The notes under the pieces: generated by a model
The model's database searches: none
What the model was told of the DNA's origin: nothing
Seen by the model: only the letters and a program-made list of their open reading frames with translations
In this document: positions 1-8,389 of the stretch, one piece after another
Position numbering within the stretch: position 1 is the stretch's first letter
How the letters are laid out: every line of letters begins with the position of its first letter
Program-made: the position numbers and the translations under genes
NCBI GenBank assembly: GCA_964291375.2
Contig: OZ219809.1
Location: 186,001-250,000 of the forward strand
Source: 3107 sp001483205
Lineage (GTDB): Bacteria; Pseudomonadota; Alphaproteobacteria; Rhodobacterales; Rhodobacteraceae
Direction: 5' to 3'
Length of the DNA stretch: 64,000 bases

Positions 1-57
1 CCCGCCGGTCAGGGTCAGTATGGCCAGCCCCGCCGCCAGAGTCATGTTCGGTGTCAT
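1..57 (-). CDS. N-terminal fragment of an exported protein, paralogue of the 246-1074 gene
   Basis: Read on the minus strand from the ATG at 57, the 19 visible codons give a short hydrophobic leader (MTPNMTLAAGLAILTLTGG) that continues past the window edge. The leader closely resembles the first residues of the decayed gene that starts at 1074 (MKAKMMTLAAGLAALLLTG). Both starts share an upstream stretch containing TTTATGTCACAAAAGGCGG (about 93-111 and 1121-1140). I infer a tandem duplication in which this copy may still be intact. Its function cannot be told from the fragment; an ankyrin-repeat protein is expected by analogy. Confidence 0.55.
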   Translation of the reverse strand, partial: MTPNMTLAAGLAILTLTGG

Positions 58-245
58 GGCCTGTGCTCCTCTGCTGTCGGTCCCCCCGTGCCCTTTATGT
101 CACAAAAGGCGGTTTGATCCAACAGCACAGCGCCACAGAGCGATTTGGGGGAGAGCAGCGCCTACCCCCCGCCCGGATGCAGGGGGTAACAGGTTCTGAA
201 CCGGCGCGGCTTTTCGGGGGCGCGGTCAGGGGCGGGGCCGCCCGG

Positions 246-1074
246 TTACTTGTAACGCGCGTCGTGCAGTTTCCAATAGACATCGGTGCCGCGAAGGGGC
301 GAGACCTCACCTATAAGATCAACGGGAAATTCACCCCAGTCATTCTGCGCGCTCGCATCGGCACCAGCGTCAAGCAGGGCCTGAATGACCGCCGGGTTTT
401 GCTCCTTCGCCGCCGCCTTGTGCAGGGGCGTGTTGCCGTCCTCGTCGCGCGCTTGGGGTCAGCGCCTGCGTCAAGCAGGGCCTGAATGACCAGGGCCTGA
501 ATCACCGCCGGGTTTATTTTATTATCTGCCGCCAAGTGCAGGGGCTTAATCAAGCTCCATGTGTCGCGCGCTTCGGGTCAGCGCCAGCGTCAAGCAGGGC
601 CTCAATCACCGCCGGGTTTTCGCTATCCCCGCCGCCCAGTGCAGGGGCGTCGAACCGTCCTCGTTGCGCGCATTGGGGTCAGCGCCTGCGTCAATCAGGG
701 CCTCAATCACCGCCGGGTTTTCGCTATTCCGCGCCGCCAAGTGCAGGGGGTGTACTGCGCGGAGGTCAGCGCCTGCGTCAGCCCAATCACCGCCGGGATG
801 ATTCCACGCCGCCCCTGCAGGGTTGTCTGAACCGTCCTCGTTGCGCGCGTTGAGGTCAGCGCCTGCGTCCAGACATCATGTCGCGAACGTCGCGAATTTC
901 CTCAACCGCTCGCCTTTTGCCAAAAGCCTGCGGTGTTCCACTTGCTGCAATCGGTTCCAACCGCTGTGGCCTGTCCGCAGCAGAGTGTTCAGCAGCAACC
1001 GCCCGTGCCTGCAGCAAGCCGGTCAGCAGCAAGGCGGCCAGCCCCGCCGCCAGAGTCATCATCTTCGCTTTCAT
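246..1074 (-). pseudogene. decayed exported ankyrin-repeat protein
   Basis: The minus strand starts with an ATG at 1074 and a plausible signal peptide. It then carries about five imperfect units of roughly 90-120 bp that read as ankyrin repeats in shifting frames (fragments such as TPLHWAAG, NPAVIEALLDAGADPN, DGNTPLHKAAA). The units are spaced by the shared string GCGCCTGCGTCAA (near 460, 580, 679, 768 and 858 on the plus strand). Single-base losses break the frame in at least three units: near 455, near 557 (GCGCGCTT instead of GCGCATT) and near 625. No frame spans the gene. The last unit ends in a sensible C-terminus and a TAA at 246. Family knowledge: exported ankyrin proteins mediate protein contacts. 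This copy is very probably non-functional. Confidence 0.75.
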
Positions 1075-1172
1075 GGTCTTTCCTCCCTGTTCCGGCCCGG
1101 ACTCCCCGGCCTCATGCGACTTTTATGTCACAAAAGGCGGTATGTGTCATTCAACAGCCCCCCGCAGACCGC

Positions 1173-2342
1173 TCACACCGGGATATACGCCGCCATCTCA
1201 CCCGCCTGTCGCGCCGGGTCATCCGGCGGGCGGACAATCAGCGCATTCGCCCGGCTCAGCACCGACAACAGCGCGCTGTCCTGCCGGGCAAAGGCGGTCA
1301 GTTCCCCGCCGTCAATCCGCCCCCGCATGTAGTGTTCGCGCGGGCCGTTGGCACCCAGGGCACGGGCCAGTGGCGCGGTGCGGCGGCGGCTCCGATAGGG
1401 CAGGCCCAGCATCCGCTCGACCATCGGCAGCACGAAGATATGCCCGCAAACCATTGCCGAGACAGGGTTTCCCGGCAGGCCAATCATCGCGCTTGCCGCC
1501 AACCTGCCCGCCATCAGCGGCTTGCCGGGGCGCATCGCCACCCCGTGAAAGGCGCGGCTCATGCCGATCTCTGCCGCCACCTGCGCCACCAGATCGCGGT
1601 CCCCCACCGATGCGCCGCCGCTGGTGACGATCAGGTCCGCGCCACGGGCGAGGCCGAACCCGTCGCGTAAGGCGCGGGCGGTGTCGGCGGCGACGGGCAA
1701 CAGCCGCACATCCGCGCCTGCCGCCTCCAGTAACGCCTTGAGGCCAAAGCCGTTTGAGGCGATGATCCGGTCCGGGTCGGGGGCCGCGCCGGGCATGATC
1801 AGCTCGTCACCGACCGAGAGCACCGCCACGTCCGGGCGGCGGGTGACAGGCACCTCTGCGACGTTCATCGCCGCCAGAAGAGCGATGTCGGCGGGGGTGA
1901 GGTGTCGCGGTGCGGTGAGGGTGTCCCCGGTGCGGAAGTCATCCCCCCTGGGGCGGATATAGGGTTTGTCGTCAGGGGGTTGTCGAACTTTTATCATGTT
2001 GCCGGTTCGGGAGATGTGTTCCTGAATGACCACCCGGTCGGCCCCCGTCGGCACCGGCGCGCCGGTCAGGATGCGCACCGCCTCGCCCGGCTGAAGGGTG
2101 CCGGGAAAGGCCTTGCCGGCGACGGATTGACCGATCAGGCGGAAGGTGTCGCCGGGCCGGGGCGGGGGACCGGCAAGCGCATAGCCGTCCATGGCAGAGG
2201 CCGCGAACGGGGGTTGGTCGCGGGGGGCCGTTACGTCCCGCGCCAGGACGCGCCCGGCGGCCCCGGTCAGCGGCACATCCTCGGCCCCGAGCGGCGCGAC
2301 CAGTTCGAGGGCGCGTTTGAGCGCCTCAGCAGTGCTGATCAT
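1173..2342 (-). CDS. moeA: molybdopterin molybdenumtransferase MoeA
   Basis: The 389-residue protein is full length for MoeA, which inserts molybdate into adenylylated molybdopterin in the last step of Moco synthesis. Visible family motifs are PPFAASAMDGYAL near residue 45, the PRGDD loop near 130, the central MoCF-type motif VTSGGASVGDRD near 240, MRPGKPL near 272 and GLPGNPVSAMV near 290. It is the last gene of the trpG-trpD-ung-trpC-moaC-moeA row. Its start (ATGATCAGC) once overlapped the moaC stop, but a 244-bp repeat element now separates the two. Translational coupling from moaC is therefore lost, and moeA may depend on readthrough or a promoter within the element. Confidence 0.95.
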   Translation of the reverse strand: MISTAEALKRALELVAPLGAEDVPLTGAAGRVLARDVTAPRDQPPFAASAMDGYALAGPPPRPGDTFRLIGQSVAGKAFPGTLQPGEAVRILTGAPVPTGADRVVIQEHISRTGNMIKVRQPPDDKPYIRPRGDDFRTGDTLTAPRHLTPADIALLAAMNVAEVPVTRRPDVAVLSVGDELIMPGAAPDPDRIIASNGFGLKALLEAAGADVRLLPVAADTARALRDGFGLARGADLIVTSGGASVGDRDLVAQVAAEIGMSRAFHGVAMRPGKPLMAGRLAASAMIGLPGNPVSAMVCGHIFVLPMVERMLGLPYRSRRRTAPLARALGANGPREHYMRGRIDGGELTAFARQDSALLSVLSRANALIVRPPDDPARQAGEMAAYIPV

Positions 2343-2356
2343 CGCCGCGCCTCATA

Positions 2357-2600
2357 TAAGACCTCTGAATGATGGTGCATCGGTGGCCAAACCATCCCGC
2401 CCGGCGCTTGCTGCCCAGGCAGCAGATGGTTTTGCGGTGACCCGCCGGCCCCTGCGGGACAGGCACTTAGGGCCGCGACCGGCCCGCTCGGGGGGGCGCA
2501 ACGCGCCGCCCCGTGGGGGGGCGGGTCGGCGCGGCCCGGTCTTACGACCGGGCGGGATCGGGGCCGGTGCGGGGTCAGAACGGCGGAACGTAAAGGAACA
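2357..2600. mobile_element. inserted repeat element between moaC and moeA, flanked by 20-bp direct repeats
   Basis: The 244-bp insert begins TAAGACCTCTGAATGATGG, matching the family terminal repeat. It continues with the usual CCAAACCATCCCGCCCGGCG block and then a second module (CGGCGCGGCCCGGTCTTACG, ACCGGGCGGGATCGGGGCC) shared with 10351-10480 and 15572-15702. The exact 20-bp sequence GATCATCGCCGCGCCTCATA flanks it at 2337-2356 and 2601-2620. The left copy carries the moeA start codon and the right copy the moaC stop, so removing the insert plus one repeat restores a 4-bp ATGA overlap like every other junction of this operon. No right-hand terminal repeat of the main family is seen. It encodes no convincing protein. 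Confidence 0.85.
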
Positions 2601-2602
2601 GA

Positions 2603-3085
2603 TCATCGCCGCGCCTCATAGCGGCCCGACTTTCCGCCCTCTTTCAGCGCCAGCCGGATGCCGCCGATCTCCATGCCGCGATCCGCAGCCTTCAGCATGT
2701 CATAGACGGTCAGCGCGGCGATACTGACCGCTGTAAGCGCTTCCATTTCGACCCCGGTTCGCCCGGTGGTCCTGACCGTCGCCGTCAGCCGCAGGCCGGG
2801 CAGGGTGTCGTCGGGCGCAAGCTCCAGCGAGATTGCGGCAATCGGCAGGGGGTGGCAGAGCGGCACCAGATCGGCGGTGCGCTTCGCCCCCATAATGCCC
2901 GCGAGCCGGGCAACGCCGAGCACATCGCCCTTTCCGGCCTTTCCTTTCATAACAATATCAAGGGTTTCCGACTGCATCTTCACGTAACCCTCGGCGACGG
3001 CAACGCGATCAGTTACAGGCTTGCCCGACACGTCCACCATACGGGCGGCACCGGAGCGGTCGAAATGGGTCAGATCGGGCATCAT
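2603..3085 (-). CDS. moaC: cyclic pyranopterin monophosphate synthase MoaC
   Basis: The 160-residue protein has normal MoaC length. MoaC converts the MoaA product, a cyclic GTP derivative, to cPMP in the first stage of molybdopterin synthesis. The CHPLPI motif near residue 76 and the GVEMEALTAVSIAALTVYDM block near 115 are typical, with the conserved lysines before LRLAL and near residue 50 present. Its ATG at 3085 overlaps the trpC stop by 4 bp. The stop at 2603-2605 lies within the 20-bp direct repeat created by the element that now separates it from moeA; the C-terminus YEARR appears native. Confidence 0.95.
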   Translation of the reverse strand: MMPDLTHFDRSGAARMVDVSGKPVTDRVAVAEGYVKMQSETLDIVMKGKAGKGDVLGVARLAGIMGAKRTADLVPLCHPLPIAAISLELAPDDTLPGLRLTATVRTTGRTGVEMEALTAVSIAALTVYDMLKAADRGMEIGGIRLALKEGGKSGRYEARR

Positions 3086-3924
3086 CGGGCCTCTTGTCCT
3101 GTGGGTGGCATGACCGGCGTGACAGGCGCGACCGGTTCGGCAAGCAGGCGTCGGGTGGCGGCGGCCACATCCGGCGCGCGCATCAGGCTCTCGCCGATCA
3201 GAAACGCCCGGACATCGTGGCGGGCCATCTCCGCGAGGTCATCCCCGGTGCCAAGGCCGCTTTCACTGATCACCAGACGACCGGGGGGCGCGCGCCGGGA
3301 CAGGCGGCGGGTGACCCCAAGGTCAGTCCTGAAAGTCCTCAGATCACGATTGTTCACGCCCAGAAGGGGGGATTTCAGCCGCGCCGCCCGGTCGAGTTCG
3401 CCCTCGTCGTGAACCTCGATCAGCGCATCCATCCCCCAGCCGATGGCGGCGTCTTCCAGCTCGCCCGCCTGCATGTCCGACACGCTCGCCATGATAATCA
3501 GGATGCAATCGGCATGGAGCGCGCGGGCCTCTGCCACCTGATAGGGGTCATAGAGGAAATCCTTGCGCAGGACCGGCAGGCGCGTCGCCGCCCGTGCCCC
3601 GGTCAGAAAGCCATCGGCCCCCTGAAAGCCGGGGCCGTCGGTCAGCACCGACAGGCAGGTTGCGCCGCCGTCCTGATAGGCCCGCGCCAGGGCGGGCGGG
3701 TCGAAATCGGCGCGGATCACCCCCCGCGACGGGCTGGCCTTTTTGATCTCGGCAATCAGGCCATAGCCGGTCCGCGTCGCCCGCCACAGCGCGGCGGCAA
3801 AACCGCGCGGGGCAGGGGCGGCGCGTGCCATGGCCTCGACCCCGGCCAGCGGGCGGGCGGCCTTGCGCCCCTGCACCTCTGCCAGCTTGCGGGCCTTTAT
3901 CTGATCCAGAATGGTTGTGGTCAT
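3082..3924 (-). CDS. trpC: indole-3-glycerol phosphate synthase
   Basis: This 280-residue TIM-barrel enzyme closes the indole ring of indole-3-glycerol phosphate in tryptophan synthesis. Motifs are EIKKASPSRG near residue 60, VLRKDFLYDPYQV near 115, the LIEVHDEGEL strand near 165, LLGVNNRDLRTF near 185 and VISESGL near 215, which together cover the catalytic Lys, Glu and Asn positions of the family. It overlaps ung upstream (ATGA at 3921-3924) and moaC downstream (3082-3085) by 4 bp each, so it is translationally coupled on both sides. It is a stand-alone trpC, not fused to trpF. Confidence 0.96.
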   Translation of the reverse strand: MTTTILDQIKARKLAEVQGRKAARPLAGVEAMARAAPAPRGFAAALWRATRTGYGLIAEIKKASPSRGVIRADFDPPALARAYQDGGATCLSVLTDGPGFQGADGFLTGARAATRLPVLRKDFLYDPYQVAEARALHADCILIIMASVSDMQAGELEDAAIGWGMDALIEVHDEGELDRAARLKSPLLGVNNRDLRTFRTDLGVTRRLSRRAPPGRLVISESGLGTGDDLAEMARHDVRAFLIGESLMRAPDVAAATRRLLAEPVAPVTPVMPPTGQEAR

Positions 3925-4601
3925 GTCATGTCTGCCTGCAATGCCCAGTCGATGGGGCGTTGCCCGCGCGCCGCCAGCCAGCGATTGACCTGCGAAAACG
4001 GGCGGGAGCCGAAAAAGCCGCGCCGTGCGGACAGCGGCGAGGGATGGGCGGTGGTGATGATCAGGTGGTCGTCATGGGGGCGAATGTGGCGCGCCTGCGC
4101 CCGTGCCTGTGCCCCCCACAGCACGAAAGCGGTGGCGCGTTCTGAAACCAGATCCAGAACCTGCCACGCCAGTTCCTGCCAGCCCAGCCCGGCATGGCCG
4201 CCTGCCCTGCCTGCGGGAACACTCAGCGCCGTGTTCAGCAGCAGAACCCCCTGCCGGGCCCAGCCGCGCAGGTCTCCGTTTGGCGGGCGCGCGCCAATAT
4301 CCGCCTGTAACTCTTTGAAGATATTGGCAAGAGACCGGGGCAGGGGGGTGACATCCGGGGCAACCGAAAACGCAAGCCCGTGGGCATGGCCGGGGGTCGG
4401 ATACGGGTCTTGCCCGAGGATAACCACCCGCACGTCCTGCGGCGGTGTCAGTTCAAGGGCAGAGAAGGTTTCGTCGGGCGGGGGCAAGACCCGGCGGGTC
4501 TCCTGTGCCAGGGCTGCCCCGATTGCGGGCAGGGTTTGGGCAAAGAACGGCAGCGCCGCCCATGCGTCCGGTGGCCGGAAGGGGACCGCGCCCGGCATCA
4601 C
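3921..4601 (-). CDS. ung: uracil-DNA glycosylase, family 1
   Basis: The 226-residue enzyme removes uracil from DNA in base-excision repair. Motif A is present as GQDPYPTPGHAHGLAF, keeping the catalytic Asp and the Tyr that excludes thymine, although the usual His after Tyr is Pro. The LLLNTALSVPAGRAGGHAG segment and motif B, HPSPLSARRGFFG with the catalytic His, follow. The gene sits inside the tryptophan row, overlapping trpD (4598-4601) and trpC (3921-3924) by 4 bp. That is an odd place for a repair enzyme; co-expression with trp genes follows from the overlaps. Confidence 0.94.
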   Translation of the reverse strand: MMPGAVPFRPPDAWAALPFFAQTLPAIGAALAQETRRVLPPPDETFSALELTPPQDVRVVILGQDPYPTPGHAHGLAFSVAPDVTPLPRSLANIFKELQADIGARPPNGDLRGWARQGVLLLNTALSVPAGRAGGHAGLGWQELAWQVLDLVSERATAFVLWGAQARAQARHIRPHDDHLIITTAHPSPLSARRGFFGSRPFSQVNRWLAARGQRPIDWALQADMT

Positions 4602-5617
4602 GCCGCCCCGGAAGTAACAGCGGCGAGTTTTTCCAGCCGCGCCCGCGCCGCGCCCGCATCAATCGATTCGGCGGCCATTTCGGCCCCGGTGGGCAGATCA
4701 GCGGCGGCCCCGGCCACCACCAGCGCGGCGGCGGCATTCAGCAGCACCGCATCCCGATAGGCGGATTTTGCCCCGTCCAGAAGCGCCCGCAGCGCCTGCG
4801 CGTTATGGGCGGGGGTGTCCCCGATGATCGCCTCAAACGGATGTTCGGGCAGGCCCGCGTCCTCTGGGTGGATTTCCTGCTCTCTGATCCGGTCATCCTC
4901 AAGCATGACCACCCGGCTTGCGCCAGCGATGGACAGCTCATCAGTGCCGTCCGCGCCATGGACCAGCCACGCCCGGTCCGACCCAAGGGCGCGCAGCGTC
5001 TCGGCCATCGGGCGGATCAGGTCGGGGCTGAACGCGCCGGTCAACTGTCGCCGGACACCCGCCGGGTTGCTCAGGGGGCCAAGGATGTTGAAAATCGTCC
5101 GCGTCCCCAGTTCAACGCGGGCGGGCATGACATGGGCCATGGCCGGGTGGTGCATGGGGGCCATCATAAAGCCGATCCCGGCCTCTTTCAGGGCGCGTTC
5201 CACGACCTCGGGGCCGACCATCACATTGATGCCCAGTTCGGTCTGCACATCCGCCGCCCCGGATTTTGAGCTGAGATTACGGTTGCCGTGCTTGGCCACC
5301 ACCACGCCCGCGCCCGCGGTCACGAACGCAGCGGCGGTCGAGATATTAAGCGTGCCCCTGCCGTCGCCGCCGGTGCCCACGATGTCGATGGCCCCTTCCG
5401 GCGCGTTCACCTTGCGGCACCTGTCCCGCATGACCGAGGCAGCAGCGGCGTATTCGCCCACCGTTTCCCCCCTTGCCCTCAGCGCCATCAGAAAGCCGCC
5501 GGTCTGGGCGGGGGTCGCCGTGCCGTCGAACAGAATCCCAAAGGCCCGTTCTGCCTCTGCGCGGGTCAGCGGGCGGCTGGCCGCCGCATGGATCAGGGGT
5601 TTGAGGGCGTCGCTCAT
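4598..5617 (-). CDS. trpD: anthranilate phosphoribosyltransferase
   Basis: The 339-residue enzyme transfers phosphoribose from PRPP to anthranilate, the second committed step to tryptophan. It has the glycine-rich PRPP loop GTGGDGRGTLNIST near residue 80, AKHGNRNLSSKSGAADV near 107, and NILGPLSNPAGVRRQL near 178, as in canonical TrpD. Length and both ends fit the family. It is separate from trpG but overlaps it by 4 bp (5614-5617), and it overlaps ung downstream by 4 bp. Confidence 0.96.
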   Translation of the reverse strand: MSDALKPLIHAAASRPLTRAEAERAFGILFDGTATPAQTGGFLMALRARGETVGEYAAAASVMRDRCRKVNAPEGAIDIVGTGGDGRGTLNISTAAAFVTAGAGVVVAKHGNRNLSSKSGAADVQTELGINVMVGPEVVERALKEAGIGFMMAPMHHPAMAHVMPARVELGTRTIFNILGPLSNPAGVRRQLTGAFSPDLIRPMAETLRALGSDRAWLVHGADGTDELSIAGASRVVMLEDDRIREQEIHPEDAGLPEHPFEAIIGDTPAHNAQALRALLDGAKSAYRDAVLLNAAAALVVAGAAADLPTGAEMAAESIDAGAARARLEKLAAVTSGAA

Positions 5618-6195
5618 GCCGGTTCTCCCACCAGATCAAGAAAGTTCTTCAGCAGGGCGTGGCCGTGCTCTGAGGCAATGGATTCGGGGTGAAACTGCAC
5701 CCCGTGAACGGGCAGGGTTTCGTGCCTGATCCCCATGATCGTGCCGTCCTCAAGCCAGGCGTTGACCCGCAGACACTCGGGCAGGCTGTCGCGTTCGACC
5801 ACCAGAGAGTGATAGCGGGTCGCCTGAAAAGGCGAGGGCAGGCCGGAAAACACCCCCGTGCCGTCGTGATGAATCACCCCCATCTTGCCATGCACGATTT
5901 CGTGACAGCGCACGACCCTGCCGCCGAATGCCTCGCCAATCGCCTGATGGCCCAGGCAAACCCCCATCAGCGGTGTGCGGACCTCTGCCGCCGCCCCGGT
6001 CAGGGCCAGGCAGATACCGGCCTGTGCCGGATCGCAGGGGCCGGGCGACAGCAGGATCGCATCGGGGCGCATCCCCATCGCCGCCTGCACATCCAGCGCA
6101 TCGTTGCGGCGCACGACGACCTCTGTGCCCAATTCGCCCAGATAATGCACCAGATTGTAGGTAAAGCTGTCATAGTTGTCGATCAGCAGCAGCAT
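5614..6195 (-). CDS. trpG: anthranilate synthase glutamine amidotransferase component
   Basis: The 193-residue class I amidotransferase supplies ammonia to TrpE for anthranilate formation. Visible are the N-terminal LLIDNYDSFTYNL, the oxyanion strand SPGPCDP near residue 55, the nucleophile motif GVCLGHQAIGEAFGG near 80, and the His-Glu pair in VQFHPES near 170. It is the first gene of the minus-strand row in this window. The 132 bp to the divergent gene at 6328 must hold its promoter unless transcription comes from elsewhere. No trpE is present here, so the large subunit is encoded apart. Confidence 0.95.
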   Translation of the reverse strand: MLLLIDNYDSFTYNLVHYLGELGTEVVVRRNDALDVQAAMGMRPDAILLSPGPCDPAQAGICLALTGAAAEVRTPLMGVCLGHQAIGEAFGGRVVRCHEIVHGKMGVIHHDGTGVFSGLPSPFQATRYHSLVVERDSLPECLRVNAWLEDGTIMGIRHETLPVHGVQFHPESIASEHGHALLKNFLDLVGEPA

Positions 6196-6327
6196 ATCGG
6201 GCGGCTTTCCAAATTAGGGGTGATCCCCGGCGTCAGTCAGGTTATACATGGTCAGAGAGCGCGCCGGGGGTCAAGAGCCGACCTGACGCGAACACGTCAA
6301 TACAGGGCAATACGGACGGAGGAGACT

Positions 6328-7617
6328 GTGGCGCGCGGTTTTTTGTCTGGGATGATCTGGGGCACGGTTTTCGGTGCGTTTGGCGCAGCGGCCTATTTGT
6401 TGTCGGCAGAGTTGCCTGCGGGGGGCACGGGTCCGGGGGACGCGGGCGGTGCGTCATCGCGGACGGAAACGCCCGCCCTGCCACCGGCAGAGATCAATAT
6501 CGCCAATGTCGCGCCCGCCCCCAACCGGCGATCCGCCGATGCCCCCGAGATCGACAACCCCGAGGCCGCCCTGAATGCGCCTGAAACCGCCGAGGCCGCG
6601 CCTGCGTTGCCCGAGGAAAGCGGGGCGGGCCAGTCCCGGCTTGCCGTTGCCGTTGTGCCACAGGCCCCTGCCGGGATCGAAGCGCCGGAGATCGAAACCG
6701 ACCGCCCGCCACGGCTGACACCGGGGGCCGGGCAGGATGGTGCCGCCGCGCCGGAGGATGACACCGCTGTGTCCGGTGACGGGCTGGCCGAAACCCCGGA
6801 AGCGGCGGAAATCGCTGAACTCTTGCCGGATGTGACCACGGACAGCCTGCCGGAGCTTGCAGAGGACGGCGGCAACGCGGCGGAGACAGAGACAACGGAA
6901 CAGGAACAGATTGCCGAGGCCCTGCCCGAAACCCGCATCCCCCCCGGCAACGCGCTGGAACAGAACGCGGTTTCGTTTGAGAACCGCGAGGGCAAGCCGC
7001 TTTATGCGATCATCCTGATTGACACGCCCGACGGGGCGTTGCCGCCGGGGGCCGCCGGGGGCCTTGGCTTTCCGCTGACCATTGCGGTTGACGCCTCAAC
7101 CCCCGAGGCGGGCGAGCGGGCGGCGGCCTATCGGGCGGCGGGGCATGAGGTGCTGTTGCTGCTGTCCCTGCCTGACGGGGCCACGCCCGCCGATATGGAA
7201 GTCGCGTTTGAGAGCGCCACAGCGGTCATTCCCGGTGCGGTCGGGGTGCTTGACCTGCCCGAAGGCGGGTTCGGGAGCAACCATATCCTGACCCGTCAAC
7301 TGGTGTCGATTCTGGCGCGGTCCGGTCACGGGCTGATCGGCTATGGCAGGGGGCTGGACGCCACCGGCCCGCTGGCGCAGCGCGATAATGTGCCGTCGGC
7401 GCTGGCGTTCCGCATTTTCGACGATGAGCGGCAGGCACCGCCGACCATCCACAGATACCTGGACCGTGCCGCCTTTCGCGCCCAGCAACAGGGCCATGTG
7501 GTGATGGTGGGGCATATGTATCCGGAGTCGGTGCGGGCGATGATGGAGTGGGTCTTGCAGGAACGTGCGGCCAGCATGGCGATCGCGCCGGCCTCTGCCG
7601 TGATGCGCGTGAACTGA
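6328..7617 (+). CDS. divergent polysaccharide deacetylase family protein (YibQ/DUF610-like)
   Basis: I take the GTG at 6328, which has GGAGGAGA just upstream and is followed by a membrane segment (residues 5-28). The open frame extends further 5' only because antisense frames are open over trpG. After the anchor comes a long Ala/Pro/Glu-rich linker (about 30-215). The C-terminal half carries the divergent deacetylase fold: LYAIILIDTP, GFPLTIAVDA, AGHEVLLLLSLP near 270 and GHVVMVGHMYP near 390. The family is of uncertain activity, probably acting on the cell envelope. It is transcribed away from trpG with 132 bp between. Confidence 0.85.
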   Translation: MARGFLSGMIWGTVFGAFGAAAYLLSAELPAGGTGPGDAGGASSRTETPALPPAEINIANVAPAPNRRSADAPEIDNPEAALNAPETAEAAPALPEESGAGQSRLAVAVVPQAPAGIEAPEIETDRPPRLTPGAGQDGAAAPEDDTAVSGDGLAETPEAAEIAELLPDVTTDSLPELAEDGGNAAETETTEQEQIAEALPETRIPPGNALEQNAVSFENREGKPLYAIILIDTPDGALPPGAAGGLGFPLTIAVDASTPEAGERAAAYRAAGHEVLLLLSLPDGATPADMEVAFESATAVIPGAVGVLDLPEGGFGSNHILTRQLVSILARSGHGLIGYGRGLDATGPLAQRDNVPSALAFRIFDDERQAPPTIHRYLDRAAFRAQQQGHVVMVGHMYPESVRAMMEWVLQERAASMAIAPASAVMRVN

Positions 7618-7622
7618 GGCGG

Positions 7623-7691
7623 AAGGCCCCTGTGTAATGGCTTGAGCCGGGCAGGGCATTGGGGGCGATGCACCCTTATGCAGAGGTTTTT
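7623..7691. mobile_element. short copy of the AAGACCTCTG-type repeat element
   Basis: The left end AAGGCCCCTGTGTAATGGCT and right end CACCCTTATGCAGAGGTTTT are inverted relative to each other and match the family ends. The interior is only about 30 bp (GAGCCGGGCAGGGCATTGGG). The copy begins 6 bp after the stop of the deacetylase gene and lies in a convergent gap. No flanking direct repeat is seen. Confidence 0.7.
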
Positions 7692-7777
7692 GTGATCCAT
7701 TTATATTGTCATGCTATAACAATTCATAGACAATCAACCCGTCCGCCCGGCCCGGCCAATAGGTCAGCGATGCTGCC

Positions 7778-7816
7778 CTTACCCGCGGATAAGCCCCTAC
7801 CTTACCCGCGGATAAG
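7778..7816. repeat. tandem pair of the near-palindrome CTTACCCGCGGATAAG
   Basis: Two identical 16-mers lie at 7778-7793 and 7801-7816. The sequence is nearly self-complementary around CCGCGG. The same motif recurs, again as a pair, at 35367-35382 (one half diverged) and 35397-35412, and in both places it follows GCCCTT and precedes GGCC. Both pairs lie near copies of the terminal-repeat element in convergent gaps. They could be protein-binding sites or part of an older repeat. Confidence 0.6.
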
Positions 7817-7891
7817 GCCCGGCCCAAGCCATTCCGCCGGACGGGACCAGCGCCAGGGCACAAAGCCGAAATTCAGCCGTCTGGCCGCCGC

Positions 7892-8389
7892 CTAGCCCTG
7901 TGACAGCAGGATCGAAAGCTGTTTCAGCGCCGCGCGCTCTTCCAGGGGCAGTTGCTCCTGCTTCACCGTATCCTCATGCAGCCCGCGGTCCGTATGGGAC
8001 AGGATGCGCCGGATAGCCCCGACCTCGCTGTCGGTAAAGTTCCGGTCCGTATGGGCAAAGCCCGCAATCGTGCGCGACCCGTGCTCAAGCAGCGCGACGG
8101 CAATGCCATAGCGCAGACCATGCTCGGCGGCCTGCTGCAAAACCCCCTGCTCATCCTCACCCGCAAGCGCGTCCCAGCGAATCACCCCGGTGGTCCCGAA
8201 CCCCCAGCGGACAATCGGATCATGCAGCACCAGCCCGTTTTGCGAGTAATACTCCAGCCATTCCCGGCGATAGGTCTGAAAAAAGAATGTCGGCGTCGAA
8301 AACCGTATATGCAGCCCGATTGCATAGCCAGCATTGCAGATCGCCCCCAGTTCTTCGAGGCGAGGCGAGATTTTTAGCTCTGCCGCCAT
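7892..8389 (-). CDS. LuxR-type autoinducer-binding domain protein lacking the HTH domain
   Basis: All 165 residues match the ligand-binding half of LuxR regulators: YYSQNGLVLHDPIVRWGF, GVIRWDAL and LRYGIAVALLEHGSRTIAGF align with the N-terminal domain of the neighbouring LuxR at 8535. Instead of a GerE-type helix-turn-helix the protein ends QLSILLSQG, and no HTH is found in any frame downstream before the repeat-rich gap. It is divergent to the LuxR gene (145 bp between). It may act as a signal sink or dimerise with a full LuxR, or it may be a truncated solo receptor. Confidence 0.8.
   Translation of the reverse strand: MAAELKISPRLEELGAICNAGYAIGLHIRFSTPTFFFQTYRREWLEYYSQNGLVLHDPIVRWGFGTTGVIRWDALAGEDEQGVLQQAAEHGLRYGIAVALLEHGSRTIAGFAHTDRNFTDSEVGAIRRILSHTDRGLHEDTVKQEQLPLEERAALKQLSILLSQG

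Noticed and set aside
246..1074. Repeats that could be taken for a CRISPR array
   Set aside because: Unit length is about 90-120 bp, the units diverge, and they read as ankyrin motifs; there are no short identical repeats with unique spacers.
2352..2606. An 84-codon minus-strand frame between moaC and moeA
   Set aside because: It starts at the duplicated moeA start codon and runs through the inserted repeat element; the product is low-complexity Pro/Arg/Gly sequence.
5689..6327. A longer 5' extension of the deacetylase frame
   Set aside because: It runs antisense through trpG, lacks a ribosome site and has no membrane anchor until the GTG at 6328, which has GGAGGAGA upstream.
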